A stretch of 64,000 nt of DNA from Kitasatospora sp. GP82 (GTDB taxonomy: Bacteria > Actinomycetota > Actinomycetes > Streptomycetales > Streptomycetaceae): NCBI RefSeq assembly GCF_029892105.1, contig NZ_JARZAJ010000007.1, positions 185,119 through 249,118 on the forward strand, written 5' to 3'. How positions within the stretch are numbered: the first letter of the stretch is position 1; every line of letters starts with the position of its first letter. The translations under genes were made by a program, and so were the position numbers. A model generated the notes under the pieces. It was given only the letters and a program-made list of their open reading frames with translations, was not told the DNA's origin and made no database searches. Positions 18,954 to 28,161 of this stretch are shown one piece after another.

Positions 18954-20411
18954 GTGACCGCCGCGCAGAGGCGGGTGTTGGCGGTCTGCCTGGCGGGCGG
19001 TCTCACCACCATGCTGGACAACTCGGTGCTCAACATCGCGGTTCCCGCCCTGCGGAGCTCGCTGCACGCCGATGCGACCGAGGTGCAGTGGCTCGTCGCG
19101 GGCTACTCGCTGGCCTTCGGGCTGGCGCTGATACCCGGCGGCCGGCTCGGGGACGAGCGCGGCCGCAAGCCCTTCTTCATCGCGGGTATCGCGGTGTTCT
19201 TCACCGCAGGCCTGCTGGCGAGCACGGCCTGGATGCCCCAACTTCTCGTGCTGTTGCGGCTGTTGCAGGGCGCGGGGGCGGGCCTGGTCAACTCTCAGAT
19301 GATCGGGACCATCCAGGACGTCTTCACCGGCCCGGAGCGCACCCGGGCGCTCGGCCTGTACCAGGTGACCTGCGCGGTGGGGATCGCCCTCGGCCCGCCG
19401 CTCGGCGGCGCACTGATCGCCACCGCCGGTCCCGACTGGGGCTGGCGGCTGGCCTTCCTGGTGAGTGCGCCCTCTGGTCTGGCGACGCTGCTCCTGGCGG
19501 TGCGCCATCTGCCGCCGCCGAGGCGTTCGACGGGCCGCACCGATCTCGATCCGGTCGGACTGCTGCTGGTGGGGGCGATGACGCTGACGGTGATGCTGCC
19601 GTTCATCCAGCCGTCCAGCGGCACCGCCAAACTGCTGTGGGCACTGGCCGCCTGCGTCCTCGCCGGACTGTTCCTGCTCTGGCAGCGCCGGTACGCCTCG
19701 GCCGGTCGGCGCCCGCTGCTGCACCCGGCGCTGGCCCGCTCGGCACCGTACGCGCTCGGGACGCTGGTGATGATGGGTCAGTTCGGCGCCTCGCTGGCCT
19801 CGGGGCTGGTGCTGGTGATGTTCCTGCAGGACGGCCTCGGACTGTCGCCGCTGGCGGCGGCCGCCGTCACCCTGCCCTCCGCGCTGGCGATGGCCGGAGC
19901 CTCGGCGGTGGCCTGGCGGATGGTGCAGCGGTTCGGCCGCCATGTGGCGGCGCTCGGCCTGGCACTTGGCGTCCTCGCACTCCTGCTCAGCGGCCTGGCG
20001 GGGCGGTACGCTCCGGCGGGCTGGCTGCCGCTGCTGCTGGCGGCCGGTCAGTTCTGCTCGGGCGCGGCCTCCGGTCTCTCGGTCTCCCCCAACCAGGCGG
20101 CGGTGCTGCGGCACGCACCGGCCCAGGCTGCCGGGGTCGCGGGCGGGATCCTCCAGATGTCGCAGCGGATCGCGGGCGCCGTCGCGGTCTCGGCGATCTC
20201 CGGCATCTACCTGAACGGCGCCGGTGCCGCAGGCTCGGACTCGCGGACGGCGTACTGGCACGCCCTACTCGCCTGTACCGCCCTGGTCACGCTCTCACTC
20301 GTGCTCGCCGTCGTCACCGCCCGCCGAAGCCCATCGCCCACCGGGGAGAGCCCCCACCCCATCGCGCGAAGTGCCCCGCCGCGCACCGCCTCCGACCGGG
20401 CCGGGGCCTGA
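18954..20411 (+). CDS. MFS transporter, DHA2/EmrB-like drug exporter
   Basis: 485 aa proton-coupled exporter of the 14-helix drug:H+ antiporter class. The N-terminal LTTMLDNSVLNIAVPAL is the DHA2 TM1 motif (D in helix 1). Motif A appears as GGRLGDERGRKPFF after TM2. GAGAGLVNSQMIGTIQDVF and GIALGPPLGGALI carry the motif B/C equivalents. Start GTG 18954 with no clear RBS; an upstream ATG at 18940 runs into a stop. No local regulator lies next to it. The substrate is unknown. Confidence 0.87.
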   Translation: MTAAQRRVLAVCLAGGLTTMLDNSVLNIAVPALRSSLHADATEVQWLVAGYSLAFGLALIPGGRLGDERGRKPFFIAGIAVFFTAGLLASTAWMPQLLVLLRLLQGAGAGLVNSQMIGTIQDVFTGPERTRALGLYQVTCAVGIALGPPLGGALIATAGPDWGWRLAFLVSAPSGLATLLLAVRHLPPPRRSTGRTDLDPVGLLLVGAMTLTVMLPFIQPSSGTAKLLWALAACVLAGLFLLWQRRYASAGRRPLLHPALARSAPYALGTLVMMGQFGASLASGLVLVMFLQDGLGLSPLAAAAVTLPSALAMAGASAVAWRMVQRFGRHVAALGLALGVLALLLSGLAGRYAPAGWLPLLLAAGQFCSGAASGLSVSPNQAAVLRHAPAQAAGVAGGILQMSQRIAGAVAVSAISGIYLNGAGAAGSDSRTAYWHALLACTALVTLSLVLAVVTARRSPSPTGESPHPIARSAPPRTASDRAGA

Positions 20412-20534
20412 GACCCTCCGGCAACCGGGGGCGGCGTCGGCCAGGCGCTGCCCAGCGGGCAGCCGAGCTCCCTGAACGCTCCCGGCTCCACTGCTGCGCG
20501 GGCCGCTTCGGCAGACCCGGAGCTCCGTGGCCGC

Positions 20535-21200
20535 TCAGCCGGCGGCCAGCGCCCGATGCAGCGCATCGGCCACCGACTCGGTGCCCGAGACGAGTTCGAG
20601 GGTGCGTCCGGTGGAGGCCGGGGTGTCGAGGAGGGCGAGCAGTACCTGGGCGACGTCGTCACGCGGTACGGATCCCATCGGCAGCGGCGGCGCGGCCAGG
20701 CGTACCAGGCCGGCGCCCTGGTCGTCCGTCAGCCGTCCAGGGCGCAGCACCGTCCAGGCCAGCTCACGGCGCCGCAGTTCGTCCTCGGCGAGGGCCTTGG
20801 CCCTGAGGTAGGCGGCGAACTCCGGGTGCACGCCCGGGTCGTCCGCACGCTCGAGCCCCATCGAGCTGATCAGCACATAGCGGCCGACCCCGGCCAGTCC
20901 GGCCGCGTCGGCGAGCAGGACGGCGGCGGCCCGGTCGACGCTCTCCTTGCGCGCGCTGCCGCTGGCCGGACCCGCACCCGCCGCGAAGACCACCGCGTCG
21001 GCGCCGCGCAGATGGTCGGCGAGCTCGGCCGCCGGGGTCCACTCCAGGTCGCAGACGACCGGCTCGGCGCCGAGCGCTTCGAGGTCGTGGGCCTGCTCCG
21101 GCTTGCGGATCAGCCCGACGGCGGTGTCCCCGCGCTCGGCGAGCAGCCGTTCCAGGCGTAGGGCGATCTGACCGTGTCCACCGGCGATGACGACGCGCAT
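20535..21200 (-). CDS. NAD(P)-binding SDR-like protein (NmrA/YwnB type)
   Basis: 221 aa atypical short-chain dehydrogenase. The N-terminal Rossmann motif VVIAGGHGQIALRLERLL has the GxxGxxG pattern, VFAAGAGPASGSARK lines the cofactor site, and YVLISSMG is the typical SDR core strand. TVLRPGRLTDD and the end match the NAD(P)H-binding domain-only family (SCO-type sugar epimerases, YwnB). The classical YxxxK is replaced by YLRAKALAEDELR, whose Tyr-Lys pair may function. The ATG at 21200 is preferred over a start 24 nt upstream because it begins the Rossmann strand. Confidence 0.83.
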   Translation of the reverse strand: MRVVIAGGHGQIALRLERLLAERGDTAVGLIRKPEQAHDLEALGAEPVVCDLEWTPAAELADHLRGADAVVFAAGAGPASGSARKESVDRAAAVLLADAAGLAGVGRYVLISSMGLERADDPGVHPEFAAYLRAKALAEDELRRRELAWTVLRPGRLTDDQGAGLVRLAAPPLPMGSVPRDDVAQVLLALLDTPASTGRTLELVSGTESVADALHRALAAG

Positions 21201-21299
21201 ACCACCGACGCTACCGCCGCGCACCCGGAGAGCCGCTGACCGACACCGTCCGGTACGCCGTCAGCCGCGCCATCCGGCGGGGCCGACGGCGAGAGCGCG

Positions 21300-21866
21300 T
21301 CAGTCCACCGGGGCCTTGTCCCGCAGCACCGCGACGAAGGCGCGCATCCAGCCCGGGTGGTCCGGCCAGGCGCGGGCGGAGACCAGCACACCGTCCACGA
21401 CGGCCTCCCCGCCCTCGAAGTCGGCCCCACCCGCCTTCACATCCGGCTCCAGCGCGGGGTACGCGGAGCTGCGGCGGCCCGCCAGCGACCCTGCAGCCAG
21501 GGTGATCAGCGGCCCGTGGCAGATCTGCGCGACCGGCTTGTCGGCCTCGAAGAAGTGGGCGACGATCCGCTTGACCTCGGCGTCGTTGCGCAGATACTCG
21601 GGCGCCCGACCGCCGGGCAGCACCAGGGCGACGTACTGCGCCGGGTCGACGTCCGCGAACGCGAGGTCGGCGGGCCAGGTGTAACCGGGCTTCTCGGTGT
21701 AGGTGTCGAAGCCCTCCACGAAGTCGTGTACGACGAACTGCAGCTTCTTGCGCGTCGGCGCCGCGATATGGACTTCGTAGCCCTCCTCGACCAGACGCTG
21801 GTACGGGTAGAGGACCTCGAGCGACTCCGCCGCGTCGCCGGTGACGATCAGGATCTTGGGTGCCAT
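21300..21866 (-). CDS. DJ-1/PfpI family protein
   Basis: 188 aa class I glutamine amidotransferase-like protein. It starts MAPKILIVTGDAAESLEVLY. LVLPGGRAPEYLRND is the DJ-1/PfpI strand with the catalytic-site Glu region. VAQICHGPLITLAAG holds the reactive Cys in the nucleophile elbow followed by His. Members act as deglycases, chaperones or proteases; which applies here cannot be told. The ATG at 21866 has GGAGGGGATT upstream. It stands alone between the SDR gene and a divergent phosphatase. Confidence 0.88.
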   Translation of the reverse strand: MAPKILIVTGDAAESLEVLYPYQRLVEEGYEVHIAAPTRKKLQFVVHDFVEGFDTYTEKPGYTWPADLAFADVDPAQYVALVLPGGRAPEYLRNDAEVKRIVAHFFEADKPVAQICHGPLITLAAGSLAGRRSSAYPALEPDVKAGGADFEGGEAVVDGVLVSARAWPDHPGWMRAFVAVLRDKAPVD

Positions 21867-22158
21867 ACGCGTTGAATCCCCTCCATCCGCCCACCCGGGT
21901 GTGGGCCCAGGCACACCCTGCCGCCTGACGGCCCGTAGGGCAATCCGCCACCGCCGCTGCGCCGCTCGTGCGCCCCTCCCGTACCCCCGTGCGCCGGTGT
22001 GCTCCCTCTCCCGCCGACCGGCCGTACGCCGACCCCGCCGACCGGACGCGCTCCGCGAGCGCCCGCGACAGCGGCCGCCTACGGTGCTGAAGAGGACCAC
22101 CCAACCCCTCCCCCACACCCATCGCGTGCAGCGAGGTCATCGCGCACAGGAGGTAGTC

Positions 22159-22953
22159 ATGCCGCACTCTCAGATAGTCGAGTCCGCCACCATAGCCAAC
22201 CTGCGCGACCTTGGCGGTGTCCCGCTCCCCGACGGCACCCGGGTGCGCCCCGGCACCGCCTTCCGCTCCGGCCAGCTGGACAGGCTGGACCTGCGGAGCG
22301 ACCCGGTGGTCGCGGCGCTCGGCATCCGCACCGTCGTGGACCTTCGGACGGACTTCGAACGGGTCTCCCGGCCCGACCGCGTCCCGGCCGGCGCCCACCT
22401 GCTGGTGGCGGACGTGATGGCCGACACCTCGGGCGCTGGCGCCGCCAACCGCCTCGGCGCCGCCATGGCCGACCCCGCCACCGCCAACCGCACTCTCGGC
22501 GGCGGCCGGGCCCGGCGGGCGCTGGAGCAGGACTACCGCTCCTTCGTCACCTCCGCCTCCGCCCGCGCCGCCTACAAGCAGCTGGTGACGGCGCTGGCCC
22601 GCCCGGAGGGCGGCCCGGTGCTCTTCCACTGCACCGCGGGCAAGGACCGCACCGGGTGGGGCGCCAGTCTGCTCCTGCTGCTGCTCGGCGCGGACGAGCC
22701 GACCGTCCGGGATGAGTACCTGGCCGTCGCACCGGCGGTGCGCGCCGCCTTCGCGCCGCAGGTCGCGGCGTTCACCGGTGCGGGTGGCGATCCCGAGGTC
22801 GCGGAGGCCATCCTCGGCGTCCACCCGTCCTACCTGGCAGCGGCCGTCGACGCGATCGCCGACCAGTGGGGCGACGTCGAGAGCTATGCCCGCGCCGGTC
22901 TCGGCCTGAAGGACGAGACCCTCGACGCACTGCGCCTGCGGCTCACGGTCTGA
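22159..22953 (+). CDS. Tyrosine/lipid phosphatase (PtpA/LipA-like)
   Basis: 264 aa protein of the tyrosine-protein phosphatase family Y_phosphatase3, as in Mycobacterium PtpB and Listeria LipA. It begins with the typical NLRDLGGVPLPDGTRVRPG. The catalytic P-loop is VLFHCTAGKDRTGWG near residue 155, containing CX5R with the extra Lys and Asp that mark the lipid-like dual-specificity PTPs. VVDLRTDFE near residue 57 is the second conserved element. The ATG at 22159 has AGGAGG at 22148-22153, a strong start. It is cytoplasmic by sequence, and its substrate, whether phosphoprotein or phosphoinositide, is unknown. Confidence 0.88.
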   Translation: MPHSQIVESATIANLRDLGGVPLPDGTRVRPGTAFRSGQLDRLDLRSDPVVAALGIRTVVDLRTDFERVSRPDRVPAGAHLLVADVMADTSGAGAANRLGAAMADPATANRTLGGGRARRALEQDYRSFVTSASARAAYKQLVTALARPEGGPVLFHCTAGKDRTGWGASLLLLLLGADEPTVRDEYLAVAPAVRAAFAPQVAAFTGAGGDPEVAEAILGVHPSYLAAAVDAIADQWGDVESYARAGLGLKDETLDALRLRLTV

Positions 22954-23297
22954 CCGTCTCGGCGCCCGTCGCCTCACCGAAGCGCCCGCCACCGCCCCGC
23001 GCCCGTACCCGACGCCGGAGGCCGCCGCGTCGGGCACAGGTGCGGCTCCGGGACGGCCCCGTCCGCTCGCCCGGATGGGGGCGCCATTGCCAACGCCCGC
23101 CTCGGGAAGGCGGTTTGACCGCCTCGACATCCCGGGGATACCTCTCCATGACAAGCCACTGCGAGGCTCCCGACGGTCCGTCCACCCCACTGGAGGTCCC
23201 GTGCCCCCCCCGGCGAGATGTTCGTCGTTCCGGCCGGAGCAGTGCAGGACGCGGGGGTGCGCCCGCCACCGCACGGGCGGAAGATCGGGGCGTGACC
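22954..23297. other. Intergenic region with small hairpin
   Basis: No gene recognised. GGCGGT-TTG-ACCGCC at 23109-23123 is a perfect but short hairpin without a T tract. It may end the phosphatase transcript or be a small operator upstream of the MFS gene. Confidence 0.35.
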
Positions 23298-24785
23298 ATG
23301 GATGACACCACCGGCACCCTGCGCCTGGGCACCCCGCAGGGCCGCTGGGTACTGCTCGCAACGGCGCTCGGCTCCGGCATGGCGCTGCTCGACGGCACAG
23401 TGGTGAACGTCGCCCTGCCCCGGATCGGCGTCGACCTCGGTGCCTCGATGGCGGCGTTGCAGTGGACGGTCAACGCCTATCTGCTGACCCTGGCGGGCCT
23501 GATCCTGCTCGGCGGCTCGCTCGGCGACCGCTACGGCAGGCGCCGGGTCTTCCTGATCGGCGTCTGCTGGTTCGCCGTTGCCTCGGCGGCCTGCGCCGCC
23601 TCACCGGGGATCGAGGTGCTGATCGTGGCCCGCGCCCTACAGGGCATCGGCGGTGCGCTGCTGACCCCCGGATCGCTCGCGATGCTCCAGGCATCCTTCC
23701 GCCCGGACGACCGCTCGGGCGCGGTGGGCGTCTGGGCGGGTCTGGGCGGGGTGTCGGCCGCCGTCGGTCCCTTCCTGGGCGGCTGGCTGGTGGACGGGCC
23801 CGGCTGGCGCTGGATCTTCCTGCTGAACGTGCCGCTCGCCGTGATCGTGACCCTGGTGACGCTCCGTCATGTCCCCGAGAGCCGCGACGAGAGCGCCTCC
23901 GGCCGCTTCGACGTCCGGGGCGCCGTCCTCGCCGCACTCGCCCTCGGCGGGGTCACCTACGCGCTCACCGAGGGCGGTCGCGGCCTGTCCGCGATCGCCG
24001 GGGTGCTCGGTCTGCTGCTCGGCGCGGCCTTCGTCGTGGCGGAGCGCCGCCACCCCGACCCGATGCTGCCGCTGGAACTCTTCTCCTCCCGCCTGTTCAC
24101 CGCGGTGAACCTGGTGACGCTCTGCGTGTACGGGGCGTTCAGCGGGATCTTCCTGCTGCTGATGGTGCAGTTGCAGACGGTCGCCGGCTTCGCGCCGCTG
24201 CTGGCGGGGATCGCACTGCTGCCGACCACGTTGCTGATGCTGGCGTTCTCCGGCCAGGCGGGGAAACTGGGCCGCAGGATCGGCCCCCGGCTGCCGCTCT
24301 TCATCGGTCCGGTGCTCTGCGCGGCCGGGGTGCTGCTGATGCTGCGGATCGGCCCCGGCGCCTCCTACTGGACGGACGTCCTGCCCGCCGTCGTGGTGCT
24401 GGGCGCCGGGATGACCACCCTGGTGGCGCCGCTGACCGCGACCGTGCTGGCCGCCGTGGAGGTCCGCCGCGCGGGCATCGCCAGCGGCGTGAACAACGCC
24501 GCCGCCCGCGCGGCCGGGCTGATCGCGGTCGCCGCCCTGCCCGCGCTCTCGGGCCTGAGCGGCGAGGCGTACCGGGTGCCGAGCCAGGTGGACAGCGCCT
24601 TCCGTACGGCGATGCTGATCTGCGCCGGGCTGCTCACTTCGGGCGGCCTGCTGGCCCTGGCCACCGTACGCGGCGACGCCCTGGCCCCGGACCGGCCGAC
24701 CGCCGAGCCGGACTGCGACTGGTACTGCGGCCCGACCACTCCCCCGCTCGGCCCCGGCCACGAATGCCCCCCGGAGGGCGCCTGA
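23298..24785 (+). CDS. MFS transporter, DHA2 drug exporter family
   Basis: 495 aa exporter. ALLDGTVVNVALPRIGVDLG is the DHA2 first-helix signature. GGSLGDRYGRRRVF is motif A, RALQGIGGALLTPGSLAML is motif B and GPFLGGWLVDGPGWRW is motif C. An unusual Cys-containing C-terminal tail (DCDWYCGPTTPP then HECPPEGA) carries three cysteines and a His, unlike most relatives, and could bind metal or be a chance tail. The ATG at 23298 has GGGG 7 nt upstream; a GTG at 23292 is also in frame. It is convergent with the lipoprotein gene at 24795. Confidence 0.87.
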   Translation: MDDTTGTLRLGTPQGRWVLLATALGSGMALLDGTVVNVALPRIGVDLGASMAALQWTVNAYLLTLAGLILLGGSLGDRYGRRRVFLIGVCWFAVASAACAASPGIEVLIVARALQGIGGALLTPGSLAMLQASFRPDDRSGAVGVWAGLGGVSAAVGPFLGGWLVDGPGWRWIFLLNVPLAVIVTLVTLRHVPESRDESASGRFDVRGAVLAALALGGVTYALTEGGRGLSAIAGVLGLLLGAAFVVAERRHPDPMLPLELFSSRLFTAVNLVTLCVYGAFSGIFLLLMVQLQTVAGFAPLLAGIALLPTTLLMLAFSGQAGKLGRRIGPRLPLFIGPVLCAAGVLLMLRIGPGASYWTDVLPAVVVLGAGMTTLVAPLTATVLAAVEVRRAGIASGVNNAAARAAGLIAVAALPALSGLSGEAYRVPSQVDSAFRTAMLICAGLLTSGGLLALATVRGDALAPDRPTAEPDCDWYCGPTTPPLGPGHECPPEGA

Positions 24786-24794
24786 GCTTCCGGC

Positions 24795-25349
24795 CTAGCT
24801 CCGGCCGGTGACGGCCTGCAGATGAACCAGGCCAAGCCGCGCGAACAGCACCGCCACCGGCACCTCGGTGGCACCGCTCGGGACGTTCAGATGGTGCAGC
24901 ACCACGTGGTAGCCGTCCTGGGTACCGAAGGTGACGGGACTCTTCGGCGGCAGCAGAACACCGACCGGCGGTACGTTGCCGCCGCTGCCGGGCACCTTGA
25001 GCGTCGAACCGGTGGCCGCGCTCGTGGACACCATGACGAGGTGCTCGGGGATGGAGCTGTCGTTGCGCACCACCATCGCCAGCTCGCCCTCGCCGTCGGA
25101 GCCGGCGCGGACGGTGGCGCCGGTGATCGTGACAGCCGGCAGGTCCTCGGTACTGCCGACCTTCACGGACAGCTCTCCCGGGGTGGCGGACTGGCTCACA
25201 GCCCGCGCGGGCACCGGCTTGGACGAGTCGCCCCCGGAGCACCCGGTGGTGAGCAGCGCGGCCACCGCCAGCACGGCCGATGCCCGCGCCACCCGCGTCG
25301 TCCGGTGCCGCTCGGGTCGCACCGGGCCCAGGCCCTGGTACCTGCTCAT
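24795..25349 (-). CDS. Hypothetical secreted lipoprotein (PCuAC-like fold possible)
   Basis: 184 aa. A basic N-terminus is followed by a hydrophobic segment (ASAVLAVAALLTTGC) with a lipobox LTTGC, giving a membrane-anchored extracellular protein of about 150 aa. The mature part is beta-rich. Segments such as ELAMVVRNDSSIPEHLVMV and the late YHVVLHHLNVPSGATEVPV resemble actinobacterial copper-chaperone PCu(A)C-related lipoproteins. The full H-M...M...H-x-M ligand set is not evident, so copper binding is doubtful. The ATG at 25349 follows GGGAG. A palindrome at 25379 lies just upstream. Confidence 0.65.
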   Translation of the reverse strand: MSRYQGLGPVRPERHRTTRVARASAVLAVAALLTTGCSGGDSSKPVPARAVSQSATPGELSVKVGSTEDLPAVTITGATVRAGSDGEGELAMVVRNDSSIPEHLVMVSTSAATGSTLKVPGSGGNVPPVGVLLPPKSPVTFGTQDGYHVVLHHLNVPSGATEVPVAVLFARLGLVHLQAVTGRS

Positions 25350-25378
25350 TCGCTGCTCCCGCACGATGGCCTCCGCTT

Positions 25379-25390
25379 CTGTGATCACAG
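25379..25390. promoter_or_regulatory. 12-bp palindrome CTGTGATCACAG
   Basis: A perfect dyad 29 bp upstream of the lipoprotein start. The TGTGATCACA core recalls CRP/FNR or GntR sites, but with shorter spacing than a classical CRP site. The regulator is unknown. Confidence 0.4.
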
Positions 25391-25449
25391 GTATCGTAAG
25401 CGTCCTTATACGGAGCGGGACCACCACGCCGGGCGACTGTCCTGAGAGC

Positions 25450-25481
25450 GATGAGGGCCCCGCCGAAGCGGGGCCCTCATC
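25450..25481 (-). terminator. Terminator after purB
   Basis: A perfect 14-bp stem GATGAGGGCCCCGC (25450-25463) / GCGGGGCCCTCATC (25468-25481) with a CGAA tetraloop, 14 bp beyond the purB stop codon. It separates purB from the downstream lipoprotein gene. Confidence 0.85.
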
Positions 25482-25495
25482 AAGCCGACGGTCCG

Positions 25496-26926
25496 TCAGA
25501 GAATGTCGCCCGGCGCGTACTTCGCAGCCGCCGGGTACTGGGCCGCGACGGCCTCGATACGGCGCACGATCTCGGCGACCTGGGCGCCGGCGGCACCGGT
25601 GAAGGAGAGCCGGTCGGCGAGCAGCGCGTCCAGCGCGGCCCGGTCCAGCGGGATTCGCCCGTCCGCGGCCAGCTTGTCGAGCAGCGCGTTCTCGCGGGCG
25701 CCCTCGCGCATGGCCAGCGCGGAGGCGACGGCGTGCTCCTTGATGACCTCGTGCGCGGTCTCCCGGCCGACACCGGCGCGCACCGCGCCCATCAGCACCT
25801 TGGTGGTGGCCAGGAACGGCAGGTAGCGGTCCAGCTCGGCCTGGACCACGGCTGGGAAGGCACCGAACTCGTCCAGGACGGTCAGGAAGGTCTCCAGCAG
25901 GCCGTCGAAGGCGAAGAAGGCGTCCGGCAGCGCGACCCGGCGGACCACGGAGCAGGAGACGTCGCCCTCGTTCCACTGGTCGCCGCCCAGCTCGGCGGTC
26001 ATCGAGGCGTAGCCGCGCAGGATGACGGCAAGGCCGTTGACGCGCTCGCAGGAGCGGGTGTTCATCTTGTGCGGCATGGCCGAGGAGCCGACCTGACCGG
26101 CCTTGAAGCCCTCGGTGACCAGCTCGTGGCCGGCCATCAGCCGGATCGTCTTGGCAAGGCTGGAGGGGGCGGCGGCGAGCTGGACGAGGGCGGTGACCAC
26201 CTCGAAGTCCAGCGAGCGCGGGTAGACCTGGCCGACGCTGGTGAACACGTTCTCGAAGCCGAGGTGACCGGCGACCCGGCGCTCCAGCTCAGCGAGCTTC
26301 TCGGCGTCGCCACCGAGCAGGTCGAGCATGTCCTGCGCGGTGCCGACCGGGCCCTTGATCCCGCGCAGCGGGTAACGGGCGATCAGCTCCTCCAGGCGGT
26401 GGAAGGCGACCAGCAGCTCGTCCGCGACGGTGGCGAAGCGCTTGCCGAGGGTGGTGGCCTGGGCGGCCACATTGTGCGAGCGACCGGCCATGACCAGCTC
26501 GCCGTGCTGCGCGGCCAGGCTGCCGAGGCGGACCAGTACGGCCACCGTGCGGTCGCGGACGTGCTCCAGGGACTGGCGGATCTGCAGCTGCTCGACGTTC
26601 TCGGTGAGGTCCCGAGAGGTCATGCCCTTGTGGATCTGCTCGTGCCCGGCGAGCTCGCTGAACTCCTCGATCCGGGCCTTGACGTCGTGCCGGGTGATCC
26701 GCTCGCGGGCGGCGATGGAGTCGAGGTCGACCTGGTCGATCACTCGCTCGTAGTCGGCGACGGCGTTGGCCGGCACCTCGATGCCCAGATCCTGCTGGGC
26801 CTTCAGGACAGCGAGCCACAGGTGGCGCTCGAGGACCACCTTGTGCTCGGGGGACCACAGCTGGGCCAGGGTCGCCGAGGCGTACCGAGAGGCCAGGACA
26901 TTGGGGATCTGGGGCTTCGCGCTCAC
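25496..26926 (-). CDS. purB: Adenylosuccinate lyase
   Basis: Catalyses two fumarate-releasing steps of purine synthesis (SAICAR to AICAR, adenylosuccinate to AMP). 476 aa cytoplasmic homotetramer of the fumarase/aspartase superfamily. The signature loop GSSAMPHKMNTRSCERV is near residue 285. MTSRDLTENVEQLQIRQ near residue 103 and AGRSHNVAAQATTLGKRFA near residue 148 carry the other active-site regions, with His in GRSHN. The GTG at 26926 gives the usual VSAKPQIPNVLASRY start; a TTG at 26935 is also possible. It ends in a strong terminator. Confidence 0.95.
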   Translation of the reverse strand: MSAKPQIPNVLASRYASATLAQLWSPEHKVVLERHLWLAVLKAQQDLGIEVPANAVADYERVIDQVDLDSIAARERITRHDVKARIEEFSELAGHEQIHKGMTSRDLTENVEQLQIRQSLEHVRDRTVAVLVRLGSLAAQHGELVMAGRSHNVAAQATTLGKRFATVADELLVAFHRLEELIARYPLRGIKGPVGTAQDMLDLLGGDAEKLAELERRVAGHLGFENVFTSVGQVYPRSLDFEVVTALVQLAAAPSSLAKTIRLMAGHELVTEGFKAGQVGSSAMPHKMNTRSCERVNGLAVILRGYASMTAELGGDQWNEGDVSCSVVRRVALPDAFFAFDGLLETFLTVLDEFGAFPAVVQAELDRYLPFLATTKVLMGAVRAGVGRETAHEVIKEHAVASALAMREGARENALLDKLAADGRIPLDRAALDALLADRLSFTGAAGAQVAEIVRRIEAVAAQYPAAAKYAPGDIL

Positions 26927-27116
26927 GCTTCGCAAGCCTAACAGCCGAGGTCAGCCGGATCGGCAGCGCATCGGGTATGCTGAGCCGGTTGAGCAGGGAG
27001 TCGATTCACCCTTAAAGACTTCTCGCCGCCAGGATACCACAGCACTGGAAAACATCGCCGTGCACCGTTCCAGGGAGGCGCGGCTGACGTCGTGCCCGGG
27101 ACTGCCAGGACAGGGC

Positions 27117-27575
27117 CTACTGGCCCAGGAGCAGCGGGAGGACCTGACGGCAGAGCGAGTCCAGGGTGACCCGCTGCTCGTCGTCCAGGCTGGCGAAGGC
27201 GTCCTGAGCCCGGGTCATGTCGTCACGGATCCGGCCCAGCACCGTGCGCCCCTGCTCGGTGATCGCGACGATCTTCACCCGGCGGTCGGCCGCGGCCGCC
27301 TCCCGGTGCGCCAGGCCCAGCGCCTCCAGACGGTCCACGATCCCGGTGACGTTGGAGGCGTCACAGCCCAGCCGCCCGGCCAGTGCCCGCATCGGTACCG
27401 GCTCCTGCACCGCCTTGAGCGCCTTGGCCTGCGAGGAGTTGAGACCGTGCCGGGCGGCGGCGGCCGCGAAGTCCTGGAAGTACGCGGCGCCGACGGCGGC
27501 CACGGCCTCCATCAGGTCGGCGGTGGTCGGTGCGGTGCTGGTCACTGTGGAGCCCATAGTGGCCAGAGTACGCAT
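27117..27575 (-). CDS. MarR family transcriptional regulator
   Basis: 152 aa winged-helix repressor. GLNSSQAKALKAV and PMRALAGRLGCDASNVTGIV form the HTH, with the recognition helix at about residues 65-80. The wing follows as RREAAAADRRVKIVAITEQG (one residue inferred from the reading frame as H or R), a MarR hallmark D-x-R. Start ATG 27575 (MRTLATMG) or 27557 (MGSTVTS); neither has a strong RBS. The AT-rich GCATATTTGC near 27571-27580 may be part of an autoregulatory operator. The target is unknown; no divergent gene. Confidence 0.85.
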   Translation of the reverse strand: MRTLATMGSTVTSTAPTTADLMEAVAAVGAAYFQDFAAAAARHGLNSSQAKALKAVQEPVPMRALAGRLGCDASNVTGIVDRLEALGLAHREAAAADRRVKIVAITEQGRTVLGRIRDDMTRAQDAFASLDDEQRVTLDSLCRQVLPLLLGQ

Positions 27576-27666
27576 ATTTGCTTCAGTTACTCCAGCTTTG
27601 ACCACCACAAAGGACTCCGTGCAACCATGCGCCGCCTCGGGGCGCATGGTTTGGGCATGCGCAGCC

Positions 27667-28161
27667 CTAGAGCACCAGCTGCTCGAAGAGGCGGCGCAGC
27701 TCGGCCTCCGGGTCGGCCGTCAGCCCGGTGTGGACGGGCCCCGGCTGGACGATCGCGCTGCGCGGTGCGGTCAGCCAGCGGAAGCGCTGTCCGGGATTGT
27801 CCGCGGCGGCCGGACCTGCCTCGGGGCCGCCCTCGCAGACCGCCTCGATCCCGTGCAGCGCACGCCGCACGCCCGCCACGTCGGCCACCGGGTCCAGTGC
27901 GAGCAGCCGCCCCTGGTCGAGGTGGGTCCGGGCGCCCAGGTGAGCGGTGTGGCGGCAGTAGAGCAGCACACCGATGTTGACGCACTCGCCCCGCTCGACC
28001 CTCGGGACGGCGCGGATCACCGCGTACTCGTAGTCGTGCAGTTCCACGGCCTCGCGCCGTCCGCCGCTCTCGTGCAGTCCCACGGTCCCATCCTGTGCCG
28101 TCGTCTCGTGCGCTGTCGCGGTCCGGTTCGCTGCCCCGCTGGTGCCGGTCTGGCCGGTCAT
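27667..28161 (-). CDS. DUF3037 protein, partner of the HipA-like kinase
   Basis: 164 aa. An N-terminal Thr/Ala/Gly-rich stretch of about 35 residues precedes the DUF3037 core: YEYAVIRAVPRVERGECVNI then GVLLYCRHTAHLGAR. Function is unknown. The ATG overlaps the kinase stop codon by 4 nt (ATGA), so the two are translationally coupled. The fixed pairing of DUF3037 with HipA-like kinases is known from many bacteria and suggests a shared role, but no toxin-antitoxin activity can be claimed from this sequence. It ends without a clear terminator before the MarR gene. Confidence 0.82.
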   Translation of the reverse strand: MTGQTGTSGAANRTATAHETTAQDGTVGLHESGGRREAVELHDYEYAVIRAVPRVERGECVNIGVLLYCRHTAHLGARTHLDQGRLLALDPVADVAGVRRALHGIEAVCEGGPEAGPAAADNPGQRFRWLTAPRSAIVQPGPVHTGLTADPEAELRRLFEQLVL

